64,000 nt of DNA, from the NCBI GenBank assembly GCA_944323995.1, contig CALUUN010000004.1:62001-126000 (forward strand), in the 5' to 3' direction. Source of the stretch: Candidatus Gastranaerophilales bacterium (GTDB lineage Bacteria; Cyanobacteriota; Vampirovibrionia; Gastranaerophilales; Gastranaerophilaceae). Under the pieces are notes generated by a model. It ran no database searches and was not told the origin of the DNA. It was given only the letters and a program-made list of their open reading frames with translations. Shown here piece by piece: positions 33,633-42,328 of this stretch. The position numbers were made by a program, and so were the translations under genes. The first letter of the stretch is position 1, and each line of letters starts with the position of its first letter.

Positions 33633-34409
33633 ATGCGGGAAAAATTGGAAAAAGCAATAGAATGTTTTAAAAAAGGCGAATGGGATAACGCTATTGATGC
33701 GTTTTCATCAATAATCGAAACTCAGCCCGAAAGCGCCGAAATTTATAATAATCTGGCGCTGTGCTATGCAAACAAAGGCGATTATGACAGAGCGGAAAAG
33801 AATTATCTTAAATCAATTGAATTAAACCCGAAAATTCCTCAGGCCTATATTAATCTTGCTGATATTTATTACAGAAAACGTGATTTTGAACACGGCATAG
33901 GACTTTTAAATACCGGAATTTATGAGCTGCCTGATGAATTGATTCTGTCGCATTATCTTGCAAGGTTTTATATGGAAGATGCAAGGCTTGATCTTGCAAT
34001 TGACGAATTGGAAAAAATTCTCGAAAAGCAGCCCGATAATTATGATGCTTATTACGATCTGGGTAAAGTCCATTTTGAACTCGGGAATTACGAGCTTGCG
34101 GCGGAAAATTTTGAAAACGTGCTTGAATATAAAGAAAATAATGAATTTATATATTATTATCTTGCACAGGCCTATGAAGCAAATGACGAGCTGGATAAAG
34201 CAATTTCAAATTATTTAAAAGCAATTGCGGTGAATGAAAAATTTCCTCCCGCATATAAAAAGGTCGCAATCTTATTTATGGCGCGGGGCGATTATGATGA
34301 CGCAATTGAATATTTTGAAGAATATCTCGGCCTTGATGTTCCGCGGGAAGAAACAGAAAACGTAAAAACTCTTATAGAGAAGATAAAGAAGAAAAAAGAT
34401 GAAAAGTAA
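33633..34409 (+). CDS. Tetratricopeptide-repeat protein
   Basis: A 258-residue soluble protein made almost entirely of about seven TPR units. Clear examples are AEIYNNLALCYANKGDYDRAEKNYLKSIELNP, PQAYINLADIYYRKRDFEHGI, YDAYYDLGKVHFELGNYELAAENF and PPAYKKVAILFMARGDYDDAIEYFEEYL in their 34-residue phase. No signal peptide or catalytic domain. A protein-interaction scaffold of unknown partner. Overlaps dprA by 11 bases, so it is expressed with the LPS and DNA-processing genes. Confidence 0.88.
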   Translation: MREKLEKAIECFKKGEWDNAIDAFSSIIETQPESAEIYNNLALCYANKGDYDRAEKNYLKSIELNPKIPQAYINLADIYYRKRDFEHGIGLLNTGIYELPDELILSHYLARFYMEDARLDLAIDELEKILEKQPDNYDAYYDLGKVHFELGNYELAAENFENVLEYKENNEFIYYYLAQAYEANDELDKAISNYLKAIAVNEKFPPAYKKVAILFMARGDYDDAIEYFEEYLGLDVPREETENVKTLIEKIKKKKDEK

Positions 34410-35481
34410 ATACTGGATTGCGCTTTCATCAATCGAGCAGATTGACAGCCGTTTTATTCAAAGATTATACAATTATTTTGGAGATATAGAGCAGGCATTT
34501 AATGCCTCTATAAGTGAATTGAGCCATATTGACGGCTTGAATATCAAAAAGGCTGAAAATTTTGTTAATATGCGTAATAAAGTTAATCCCGACAAGGTTC
34601 TGGATGAGGTTACGCAAAGGAATATTTTTTACCTGACGCTCGAAGATGAAAAATATCCGAAAATGTTAAAACAGATTTCCGATCCTCCTGCGGTTATTTA
34701 TTACAAAGGCAGTCTTGATATCTGCAACCTTGAAAAAACTCTGGCTGTTGTAGGTTCAAGAAGGGCAAGTTATCAGGCAAAAGAAGAATTAACAAAAATA
34801 ATTTCACAGTTCTCCGGCACGGATATCTGTATTGTATCCGGTCTTGCGGCCGGTATTGATTCACAGGCACATATTGCGGCTCTTGATAATAACCTTAAAA
34901 CAATCGGCGTAATCGCAAGCGGTCTGGATTTTTTCTATCCCACAAGCAACAAACACCTTTATGAAAGAATAGAAAACGGAAACGGTGCGGTTATAAGTGA
35001 ATATTTTCCGTCATTTGAGCCTTTAAAATTCAGGTTCCCGCAACGAAACAGAATTGTGTCAGGGCTTTCTTACGGAACGCTTGTTGCTGAAGCATCTTTA
35101 AAAAGCGGTGCTCTGATTACGGCAAATCTTACGCTGGAACAGGGCAGGGAATTAATGTGCATGCCGGGACTTATCTCCAACCCGAATACGGAAGGAATTT
35201 ATAAACTTCTTAAAAACGGAGCAACCCTTGTGACGTCGGCAGAAGATATTTTGAATGCCTTAAATTGGGAGGTTAAAAAAACTGAAGTTCAAAAAGAACT
35301 TCCTTTATTGACCGAAGATGAAGAAAAAATTTTTTCCGCGCTGGAAATTGAGGAGAAATCCTTTGATGAACTGGTTTTTATCACAAAACTCGGCGTGGAA
35401 AATTTGCTGACCTGCTTGACAACGATGGAGCTTAAAGGCATAATAAAACAAGTCGGTAATGACAGATATAAAAAGGTATAA
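34399..35481 (+). CDS. dprA: DNA-processing protein DprA
   Basis: A 360-residue protein. An N-terminal helix-hairpin-helix-like/SAM region (IEQAFNASISELSHIDGLNIKKAENF) is followed by the Rossmann-type DprA core (LAVVGSRRASYQAKEEL, IVSGLAAGIDSQAHIAALDNN, TIGVIASGLDFFYPTSN, RFPQRNRIVSGLSYGTLVAEA, SGALITANLTLEQGRELMCMPG) and a C-terminal winged helix. DprA loads RecA on incoming single strands during natural transformation. Together with several pilin-like genes in the window it fits a competence-capable organism. It is two bases upstream of topA. Confidence 0.95.
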   Translation: MKSKYWIALSSIEQIDSRFIQRLYNYFGDIEQAFNASISELSHIDGLNIKKAENFVNMRNKVNPDKVLDEVTQRNIFYLTLEDEKYPKMLKQISDPPAVIYYKGSLDICNLEKTLAVVGSRRASYQAKEELTKIISQFSGTDICIVSGLAAGIDSQAHIAALDNNLKTIGVIASGLDFFYPTSNKHLYERIENGNGAVISEYFPSFEPLKFRFPQRNRIVSGLSYGTLVAEASLKSGALITANLTLEQGRELMCMPGLISNPNTEGIYKLLKNGATLVTSAEDILNALNWEVKKTEVQKELPLLTEDEEKIFSALEIEEKSFDELVFITKLGVENLLTCLTTMELKGIIKQVGNDRYKKV

Positions 35482-35483
35482 TT

Positions 35484-37784
35484 TTGGCAGAGAGTGTAAA
35501 AAAACAAAATAAAAAAGAAAAATCGCTTGTAATAGTCGAGTCGCCCGCAAAATCCAAAACAATAAAAAAGATTCTCGGCGACGGATATCAGATTGAAGCA
35601 AGTTTCGGCCATATAAGAAATCTTCCCGCAAAAGATCCAAAGACCGATAACTTGGGCTTTGATGTGAATAACAATTTTGAACCTAAATTTGAAATTATTC
35701 CCGGAAAAAGAGATGTGGTAAAAAAATTAAATACTCTCGCACAAAAATTTGATAATATCTACCTTGCCTCAGACCCTGACCGTGAAGGTGAAGCAATAGC
35801 CTGGCATGTGCGTCAGGTTTTAAAAGTTCCGGATGAAAAAATTAAGCGTATAGAGTTTAACGAAATTACTCCGAAAGCCGTGAAATATTCGGTAGAACAT
35901 CCGCGTATGATAAATATGGACATGGTTCAGGCGCAGCAGACAAGACAAATTCTTGACAAACTCGTAGGCTTTAAATTAAGTCCGGTACTGTGGAAACAGA
36001 TGGGTAATTATAACCTCTCCGCCGGCCGAGTCCAATCGGTTGCGCTGCGTATGATTTGTGAACGTGAGGATGAAATAGAAGCATTTGTTCCGCAGGAATA
36101 CTGGTCAATCCACGCGGATCTTGATAAAGACGGCAAGATTTTTGAAGCTGAAGTTTCAAAATACAAAGATAAACCCGTTGAAAAAAATATCAAAAATCAG
36201 CAAGAAGCGCAAAAGATAGTTGATTATCTTCAAAATGCGGATTTTACTGTTTCAAAAGTTACCAATAAGACAACCAAACGCAAACCCACGGCGCCTTTTA
36301 TAACTTCAACCCTGCAGCGTGCCGCAAGTTCCAAGCTCGGTTTCGGAGTTCAAAAAACAATGCAGGTTGCGCAAAGACTCTACGAAGGTATTGAGCTTGA
36401 AAGCGGCGCGGTCGGTCTTATTACATACATGAGAACAGACAGCGTAAGAGTTTCCGATGATGCAATGGCAATGGCAAAAGATTTTATCCTGAATAATTTC
36501 GGTGAAAAATATTATCCCGAAACTCCGAACATTTACGCAAAAGGCAAACAAAACGTTCAGGATGCGCACGAAGCCATCAGACCGTCTTATCCGGAAAGAA
36601 CGCCCGAAAGTATTAAACAGTATCTTGATAACGATCAGTATAAGCTGTATAAACTTATCTGGGAAAAATTCATGTCCTCCCAGATGGCAAATGCGGAAGT
36701 TGCTAATAAATCAATAGAAATAACGGCCGGAGATTATACTTTGAAAGCCGGTACAAGCAAAGTTACGTTTGACGGGTTTTTAAAGCTGTATAACGATTCG
36801 GATGATGACAGAGAAAAAACCGAAGAGTCCAAAATTCCCGACCTTGAAAAAGGCGACAAAGTAATCTGCCGTAAACTTACACCAAAACAGCATTTTACCC
36901 AGCCGCCCCCGAGATATAACGAAGCCTCGCTTGTCAAAGCGCTTGAAGAGTACGGTATCGGACGTCCGTCAACTTATGCGACAATTATTACGGTTATTCA
37001 AACCCGTAAATATGTTGAGAAAAAAGATAAAACTCTTTTCCCGACTATTCTCGGCCGTGCGGTTTCCAAACAGCTTGTAACGCAATTTTCGGATATTATG
37101 GATTACAAATTCACGGCCGGCATGGAAGAAAAACTCGATAAAATTGCCGATAAAAAAGCCGTCTGGAACAAGGTCTTAAAAGACTTCTACGACCCTTTTA
37201 TGGAAGAAGTAAATTCCGTGATGAAAACCGCTCGCAAAATTAATATTGAAACCGGTATCAATTGCCCGAATTGCGGTCAGCCTATGGTTGTCAGAACAAG
37301 CAAATTCGGCACACAGTTCCTCGGTTGTTCAAACTATCCTGACTGTAAAACAGCTCTGCCTATGAATGTTCTTTCAGCGCAAAATGAGGAAAATCAGGAA
37401 GAAAAACAGGAAGAGCTTTGTAAAGAAAAGTGCGAAAAATGCGGCGCGGATATGGTATTTAAAACAGGGCCCTACGGCAAATATCTTGAATGCACCAACC
37501 CTGATTGCAAACACAGAAAACCTTACCGCAAATCAACCGGCGTAAAATGTCCGAAATGCGGAAAAGGTGAAATTGTTGAAAGAAAATCCAAACGCGGTAC
37601 GGTATTTTACGGATGTAATACTTACCCTGATTGTGATTTTGTATTATGGAATGAGCCGACAGGTGATGTCTGCCCGCAATGCGGTTCGCTCCTTGTGAAA
37701 AAAGTTTTGAAAAAAGGTAATGTAATCACTTGTTCCAATTTGAAATGCGGTTACAAAAAAGAGGTTGAAGAAAATGCTGAATAA
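35484..37784 (+). CDS. topA: DNA topoisomerase I with four C-terminal zinc ribbons
   Basis: A 766-residue type IA topoisomerase. The Toprim domain is at the N-terminus (SLVIVESPAKSKTIKKILG; YLASDPDREGEAIAWHV), and the active-site tyrosine lies in GLITYMRTDSVRVS near residue 314. The C-terminus carries four C4 zinc ribbons (CPNCGQPMVV..CSNYPDC; CEKCGADMVF..CTNPDC; CPKCGKGEIV..CNTYPDC; CPQCGSLLVK..CSNLKC). It relaxes negative supercoils. The start is a TTG at 35484 with AAGGT upstream; no ATG fits. Overlaps aroE by 11 bases. Confidence 0.95.
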   Translation: MAESVKKQNKKEKSLVIVESPAKSKTIKKILGDGYQIEASFGHIRNLPAKDPKTDNLGFDVNNNFEPKFEIIPGKRDVVKKLNTLAQKFDNIYLASDPDREGEAIAWHVRQVLKVPDEKIKRIEFNEITPKAVKYSVEHPRMINMDMVQAQQTRQILDKLVGFKLSPVLWKQMGNYNLSAGRVQSVALRMICEREDEIEAFVPQEYWSIHADLDKDGKIFEAEVSKYKDKPVEKNIKNQQEAQKIVDYLQNADFTVSKVTNKTTKRKPTAPFITSTLQRAASSKLGFGVQKTMQVAQRLYEGIELESGAVGLITYMRTDSVRVSDDAMAMAKDFILNNFGEKYYPETPNIYAKGKQNVQDAHEAIRPSYPERTPESIKQYLDNDQYKLYKLIWEKFMSSQMANAEVANKSIEITAGDYTLKAGTSKVTFDGFLKLYNDSDDDREKTEESKIPDLEKGDKVICRKLTPKQHFTQPPPRYNEASLVKALEEYGIGRPSTYATIITVIQTRKYVEKKDKTLFPTILGRAVSKQLVTQFSDIMDYKFTAGMEEKLDKIADKKAVWNKVLKDFYDPFMEEVNSVMKTARKINIETGINCPNCGQPMVVRTSKFGTQFLGCSNYPDCKTALPMNVLSAQNEENQEEKQEELCKEKCEKCGADMVFKTGPYGKYLECTNPDCKHRKPYRKSTGVKCPKCGKGEIVERKSKRGTVFYGCNTYPDCDFVLWNEPTGDVCPQCGSLLVKKVLKKGNVITCSNLKCGYKKEVEENAE

Positions 37785-38844
37785 AGATCTTTATGAAAGA
37801 TATCTGCAAAAAAAAGCTAAAAAGCTCGGTATTTCAGTCGAAGAATTAAAAGGCGAAAGCAAGCCCCAAAATGAATCGGCTCCGCAAAAAAATCCCGAAC
37901 CAGTTTTTCAGCAGCCTCAAGAGCAAGTTTTTCAGCAGTCTTTTGAACAGGTTTCAGAAAAGCCCGTAGAACAGGTTTTGCCCGAACCGGTCGTTGACAG
38001 ACGCGAAAACAAATTTTGCGTAATCGGTTACCCTCTGGGGCATTCGCTTTCATCCGTTATTCATAAGGCAGGGTTTCAAAGTCTCGGTATTCAAGCCTCT
38101 TATGAAACTATAGAAACAGCACCCGAGGATCTTGTAGAAAGAATTAAATATTTAAAAAATAACAATTATAAAGGTTTCAACGTTACTATACCTTTAAAGC
38201 TGCCGGTGGCGCTTTTTGTTGATGAAGTTGATAAATTTGCGGATATTGCAAGCGCAATTAATACTGTAGTCATAAATCCCGACAGAACAATGAAGGGGTA
38301 TAATACCGATGTTTTGGGATTTCGCCGTGCGATTCCTCAGGATTTTAATCTTACCGGAAAAGTCGCCGGAATTTTGGGAACAGGCGGTGCAGGTCATGCG
38401 GCATCTGTTGCTCTGGCAGATTCAGGTGTTAAAGAAATACGTTTTTATACCCGCAGTATCCCTAATTCGCTTGAACTTTTGACTTATATGCGCAAACTCT
38501 TTCCGAATGTTAAATTTGATGCATATCAAATTGAATATATAAGAGATTTGTCAATGGTTGATATACTTGTAAATACTACCCCGATCGGAATGCTCGGAAG
38601 ATCGGCTGACATGACTCCGGTTGAAAAACCGCAGCTTATGACACTGCCTGAGCATGCACTTGTTTATGATGTTATTTATAACCCCAAAAATACCGTGCTT
38701 TTAAAATTGGCACAACAAGCCGGTTACAGAACAGTGAACGGTGTTGATATGTTTATCGGACAGGCTGCCGCTGCAGAAGAAATCTGGACCGGCCGCACCC
38801 CCAATACCGACGCCATGAAAATAGCCCTTCTGGAAGTTCTCTAG
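37774..38844 (+). CDS. aroE: Shikimate dehydrogenase with an unusual N-terminal extension
   Basis: A 356-residue protein; the enzyme part starts near residue 78 (FCVIGYPLGHSLSSVIHKAGF) and runs to normal length (~275 residues). It has the shikimate-binding NNYKGFNVTIPLK lysine, AINTVV, the NADP-binding GTGGAGHAASVAL and NTTPIGM. Ahead lies a ~75-residue charged coil (NKDLYERYLQKKAKKLGISVEEL) followed by a Gln/Pro/Glu-rich spacer with QEQVF-type repeats. I know no standard role for that extension. ATG 37774 lies inside the topA end with GAGG eight bases upstream; a TTG at 37765 is less likely. Confidence 0.92.
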   Translation: MLNKDLYERYLQKKAKKLGISVEELKGESKPQNESAPQKNPEPVFQQPQEQVFQQSFEQVSEKPVEQVLPEPVVDRRENKFCVIGYPLGHSLSSVIHKAGFQSLGIQASYETIETAPEDLVERIKYLKNNNYKGFNVTIPLKLPVALFVDEVDKFADIASAINTVVINPDRTMKGYNTDVLGFRRAIPQDFNLTGKVAGILGTGGAGHAASVALADSGVKEIRFYTRSIPNSLELLTYMRKLFPNVKFDAYQIEYIRDLSMVDILVNTTPIGMLGRSADMTPVEKPQLMTLPEHALVYDVIYNPKNTVLLKLAQQAGYRTVNGVDMFIGQAAAAEEIWTGRTPNTDAMKIALLEVL

Positions 38845-39044
38845 TCGGGAGTATATTCAAGAAGATCGTCCAAACTGCATTTCAGGTAATTGCAAAGGAT
38901 ATTTATTGTGTGTAAACCTACATTGGTGTGTTTATTGCGCATTATGTTGGATAAATTCGCTTTGTTCAGACCAGTTGCCCTGTTTATTTCGGCCGCTGTC
39001 ACATCCTTTTCCCACATAACTTCTCTAAGTCTTATTTTAATCAT
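38841..39044 (-). CDS. XRE-family helix-turn-helix regulator
   Basis: A 67-residue HTH protein of the small Cro-like type (MIKIRLREVMWEKDVTAAEI, recognition helix GLNKANLSNIMRNK, then LHTINILCNYLKCSLDDLLEY). It overlaps the convergent aroE by four bases. No Shine-Dalgarno precedes the ATG; instead TATAAT lies six bases upstream on the minus strand, so the message may be leaderless. On the other side is an AT-rich palindromic region with a strong plus-strand promoter, an arrangement resembling the divergent pilin/XRE pairs but without a pilin. Confidence 0.8.
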   Translation of the reverse strand: MIKIRLREVMWEKDVTAAEINRATGLNKANLSNIMRNKHTNVGLHTINILCNYLKCSLDDLLEYTPD

Positions 39045-39254
39045 AATATTATTATATTGGCAGTTTATGTAATATTGACATTTAATCTGTTATAATATAT
39101 TATCGTATCGTTAATAATATTATAATTATACAAATCTTAATGTAAGGCAGAGTGATGAAGAATTTTTGTTTTCAGTTGTTGGAAGACTTATTCCAAAATT
39201 TTACATATATAATAAAACAAATAAAATTACCCGACCGGCGGATTTTTTAGAACT
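39045..39254 (+). promoter_or_regulatory. AT-rich region with a strong promoter and possible 31-codon gene
   Basis: TTGACA (39075-39080), 17 bases, TATTAT (39098-39103) is a near-consensus plus-strand promoter, with ATAATATATTAT-type palindromes around the -10. Downstream, ATG 39155 with AAGG upstream opens a 31-residue frame (MKNFCFQLLEDLFQNFTYII and 11 more) ending at 39250. Nothing recognisable; it may be a small peptide, a remnant, or a transcript antisense to the efflux permease. Confidence 0.35.
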
Positions 39255-40484
39255 TTATTCATATCTCAATGCATCAATCGGATTCAGCAGTGATGCTTTA
39301 TAAGCCGGATAATATCCGAAAAGAACACCTATAGCGCCCGAAAATCCCAGAGAAAGAATTATTGAGCTGCCGGAAATTGAAATAGTCATTGCATCGGTTA
39401 ATTCAACAATTTTTGCACCCAGAATTCCGATAGCAACACCTATAACCCCGCCTATAATTGACAGCAAAAATGATTCAATCAAAAACTGAACTCTGATGTC
39501 GGAGGCTTTGGCGCCTATTGCCATACGGATACCGATTTCTTTTGTTCTTTCGGTTACCGAAACGAGCATAATATTCATAATCCCTATACCGCCGACCAAA
39601 AGTGATACGGAAGCTATTGCACCCAGAAGAATTGACATTGTTCTGGCGGAGGACTTGATTGTTTCCTGCATTTCGGCAAGGTTTCTGATTTCAAAATCAT
39701 CCTCTTGATTTTTGCCGATATTGTGTCTGTTTCTTAAAAGGTCGGTGATATCTTCCTGCGCAATATCAAGCACATCAGCATTCTGGGCTTTTATGTTAAT
39801 CATTTTAACCGAGCCCGGATATTCCGTACCAAAGGCTTTTTTCTGCGCCGTTGTTATCGGAATAAAAACCAGATCATCCTGATCCATGCCCATGCCGCTC
39901 TGGCCTTTTGTTTTTAAAAGACCTATAATTTTAAACGGAACATTTCCGATACGCATTGTTTTGTTAATCGGGTTCATATCGCCAAAAAGTTCGGTTGCGA
40001 TTGTACTTCCGATAATAGCCACTTTGGTATTGTTTTTCACATCTTCGGGGATAAAATTACGTCCGGATTCTATTTCGTAATTTCTGATGAATAAGTATTC
40101 GGCAGTAGTGCCGCCGACTGTTGTCGACCAGTTTTGATTTCCGTAGGTCAACTGGCTTGTTGCGGAAGAATAAGGAGCGACAGCCAGTATTCCGCGGCAA
40201 TTTTTTTCAATAGCTTCCGCATCTTTCAATGTTAAAGAAGGTTTTGTACCGAAACCCATTCTGACACCGCCCGAGGTTGCGGAGGCTGACCTTATCATTA
40301 AAAGGTTGCTGCCCATAGATTCCATATCTTTGGCGATTTTTTTGCTGGCGCCGGAGCCGACGGCAAGCATTATTATTACCGCGCTTACGCCGATAATTAT
40401 GCCGAGGCTTGTTAAAATAGAGCGCATTTTGTTTATTTTCAGCGAAACTACTGCCATTTTTAAAGTTGATTTAAAGTCTATCAT
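39255..40484 (-). CDS. macB: MacB-type ABC transporter permease (FtsX domain)
   Basis: A 409-residue membrane protein: N-terminal helix (MRSILTSLGIIIGVSAVIIMLAVG), a large periplasmic MacB-PCD domain (about residues 50-270), and the FtsX-type block of three helices (SVSLLVGGIGIMNIMLVSVTERTKEIGIRMAIGAKASDIRVQFLIESFLLS order). It is the permease half only; the ATPase is the separate preceding gene, with a four-base overlap. Works with the upstream membrane-fusion and TolC-like proteins to export a substrate such as a peptide, lipid or drug. Last gene of the cluster. Confidence 0.9.
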   Translation of the reverse strand: MIDFKSTLKMAVVSLKINKMRSILTSLGIIIGVSAVIIMLAVGSGASKKIAKDMESMGSNLLMIRSASATSGGVRMGFGTKPSLTLKDAEAIEKNCRGILAVAPYSSATSQLTYGNQNWSTTVGGTTAEYLFIRNYEIESGRNFIPEDVKNNTKVAIIGSTIATELFGDMNPINKTMRIGNVPFKIIGLLKTKGQSGMGMDQDDLVFIPITTAQKKAFGTEYPGSVKMINIKAQNADVLDIAQEDITDLLRNRHNIGKNQEDDFEIRNLAEMQETIKSSARTMSILLGAIASVSLLVGGIGIMNIMLVSVTERTKEIGIRMAIGAKASDIRVQFLIESFLLSIIGGVIGVAIGILGAKIVELTDAMTISISGSSIILSLGFSGAIGVLFGYYPAYKASLLNPIDALRYE

Positions 40485-41167
40485 CTTTTCACCTCATCGG
40501 AAATTATGTTTCCGTCTTTAAATCTCACAACACGTTTGCAATATTCCGCTATATCGGGTTCGTGGGTTACAAGCACGATAGTTTTTCCCATCTGCTCGTT
40601 GAGTTTTACGAAAAATTCCATAACTTCAATACTTGTTTTCGTATCCAGATTACCTGTCGGTTCATCCGCAAGAATAAGGGGCGGATCATTTACTATTGCG
40701 CGGGCAATTGCAACACGCTGCTGCTGGCCGCCTGACATCTGGTTTGGCATGTGATCTTCTCTGTTTTCAAGTCCTACGATTTTAAGAGCTTCTTTTGCTT
40801 TTATTTTACGTTCTTCTTCGGGAATTCCTTTGTATATCATTGGCAGTTCAACATTTTCAAGTGCGGTTGTTCTTGAGATAAGGTTAAACCCCTGAAAAAC
40901 AAAACCCATTTTAAGATTACGAACCTCGGCAAGTTCATTCGGGCCGAGTGTGAGCATATTAACTCCGTCTAAAAAGTAGCTGCCGCTGTTTGGCTTGTCA
41001 AGTGTGCCGAGCATATTCATAAAAGTTGACTTGCCGGAACCGGAGGCGCCCATTATGGCGACAAACTCACCCTTTTCTATGCTTAATGACACATTATTCA
41101 TTGCATTAAAGCTGTCTTCACCTGTTTGGTAGGTTTTTATAGCGTTTTTAACTTCAATCAATGCCAT
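40481..41167 (-). CDS. ABC transporter ATP-binding protein (MacB/LolD type)
   Basis: A 228-residue ATPase. Walker A is GASGSGKSTFMNMLG, the Q-loop is FVFQGFNLISRTTALENVELPM, the signature is MSGGQQQRVAIARAI, Walker B is PLILADEPTGNLDTKTS and the switch histidine is in VLVTHEPDIAEYC. The ALENVELPM and GNLDTKTS segments are characteristic of the MacB/LolD subfamily. It abuts the membrane-fusion gene and overlaps the permease. Confidence 0.94.
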   Translation of the reverse strand: MALIEVKNAIKTYQTGEDSFNAMNNVSLSIEKGEFVAIMGASGSGKSTFMNMLGTLDKPNSGSYFLDGVNMLTLGPNELAEVRNLKMGFVFQGFNLISRTTALENVELPMIYKGIPEEERKIKAKEALKIVGLENREDHMPNQMSGGQQQRVAIARAIVNDPPLILADEPTGNLDTKTSIEVMEFFVKLNEQMGKTIVLVTHEPDIAEYCKRVVRFKDGNIISDEVKR

Positions 41168-42328
41168 TTAGAACATTCCTCTGCGTCTTCTTGGAGTTTG
41201 TGCGGTTGATTTTTTGCCGCCTGTTGAGCCGGTCAGGACAAGATCTCCTTCTTTTATTTTGTCTGAAATAACTTCAAATCTGGTGTCGTCGCTTGCTCCC
41301 TGTTCTATATCAATTCTGACAGGTTTATTTTTTTGTAAAATCCAGATACCCTGATTTTTGTATTTTTGGCCTGAGGTTTCCGGAGTGAATTTAAGCGCAA
41401 CATTCGGGACGCATAGAACATCTTCTCTTTTGTCGGTAATTATTGAAACGTTTGCGGTCATTCCGGGGATTAGTTTTAAATCTTCGTTATGCACGTCAAC
41501 AATAACAACGTAGGTAACAACATTTGACACTGTGGTGGGCGAAATTCTTACCTGAGTCACTTTGCCCGTAAAATCGGTATCAGGATATCCGTCAAGGGTG
41601 TAGGTAACTTCTTGTCCGACTTTTACTTTTCCGATATCGGCTTCCGAAACATTCACCTCAATTTGCATATTGGTCAAGTCCTGCGCGATTGTAAATAACT
41701 GCGGAGCCTGAAAACTTGCGGCAACAGGCTGGCCGAGGTCAATTTCACGTGAAATTATTGTTCCGTCAACCGGTGCAATTATTTTTGTATAACCGAGGTT
41801 TGTGATTGCTGTATTGTATGTTGCGCGGGCCTGTGCAATTTGTGCTTTTGCCGCTCCGACCTGTGCAAGGTTTGACAGGTAATCGCTTTCCGCCTGATCA
41901 AGTTCGCTTTTTGCTATAAAGTTTTTTGCGTAAAGGTTTTTATAACGGACATAAGTTTTTCTGGACATTTCGGTTACCGCGTTCATTCTTGCCAGATTGG
42001 ATTCTGCGTTATTTATTTGCGCGGTTGCCTGATCAACCGAGGCTTGAAAGTTTGCCGGGTCAATTTGTGCTAAAATTTGCCCTTTTTTAACAACCGAATT
42101 GAAATCGACATAAATTTCTTTGATAAGCCCTGATACCGTAGAACCTACGCTGACCGTGTTAACCGGATTAACCGTTCCGGAGGCTTCGACAACTTCGGTT
42201 ATTGTACAGCGGCGGACTTTTCTGGTCTGGTATTTTACGCCGTTTGCCTGCGCGTTTATTACAACCAGAAGTATTATTGCAAGAATTGCCGCGGTTAAGA
42301 TTATTATCTGATTTTTCTTTATTTTCAT
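41168..42328 (-). CDS. MacA-like periplasmic membrane-fusion protein
   Basis: A 386-residue HlyD/RND-type adaptor. N-terminal membrane anchor (IIILTAAILAIILLVVINAQ), first lipoyl half (SGTVNPVNTVSVGSTVSGLIKEIYVDFNSVVKKGQILAQID), an alpha-helical hairpin rich in Ala/Gln (about residues 100-170), second lipoyl half and beta-barrel (TKIIAPVDGTIISREIDLGQPV, VGQEVTYTLDGYPDTDFTGKV). The C-terminus is basic (TPRRRRGMF). It bridges the MacB-type transporter to the TolC-like channel encoded immediately upstream. One-base overlap with that gene. Confidence 0.92.
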   Translation of the reverse strand: MKIKKNQIIILTAAILAIILLVVINAQANGVKYQTRKVRRCTITEVVEASGTVNPVNTVSVGSTVSGLIKEIYVDFNSVVKKGQILAQIDPANFQASVDQATAQINNAESNLARMNAVTEMSRKTYVRYKNLYAKNFIAKSELDQAESDYLSNLAQVGAAKAQIAQARATYNTAITNLGYTKIIAPVDGTIISREIDLGQPVAASFQAPQLFTIAQDLTNMQIEVNVSEADIGKVKVGQEVTYTLDGYPDTDFTGKVTQVRISPTTVSNVVTYVVIVDVHNEDLKLIPGMTANVSIITDKREDVLCVPNVALKFTPETSGQKYKNQGIWILQKNKPVRIDIEQGASDDTRFEVISDKIKEGDLVLTGSTGGKKSTAQTPRRRRGMF

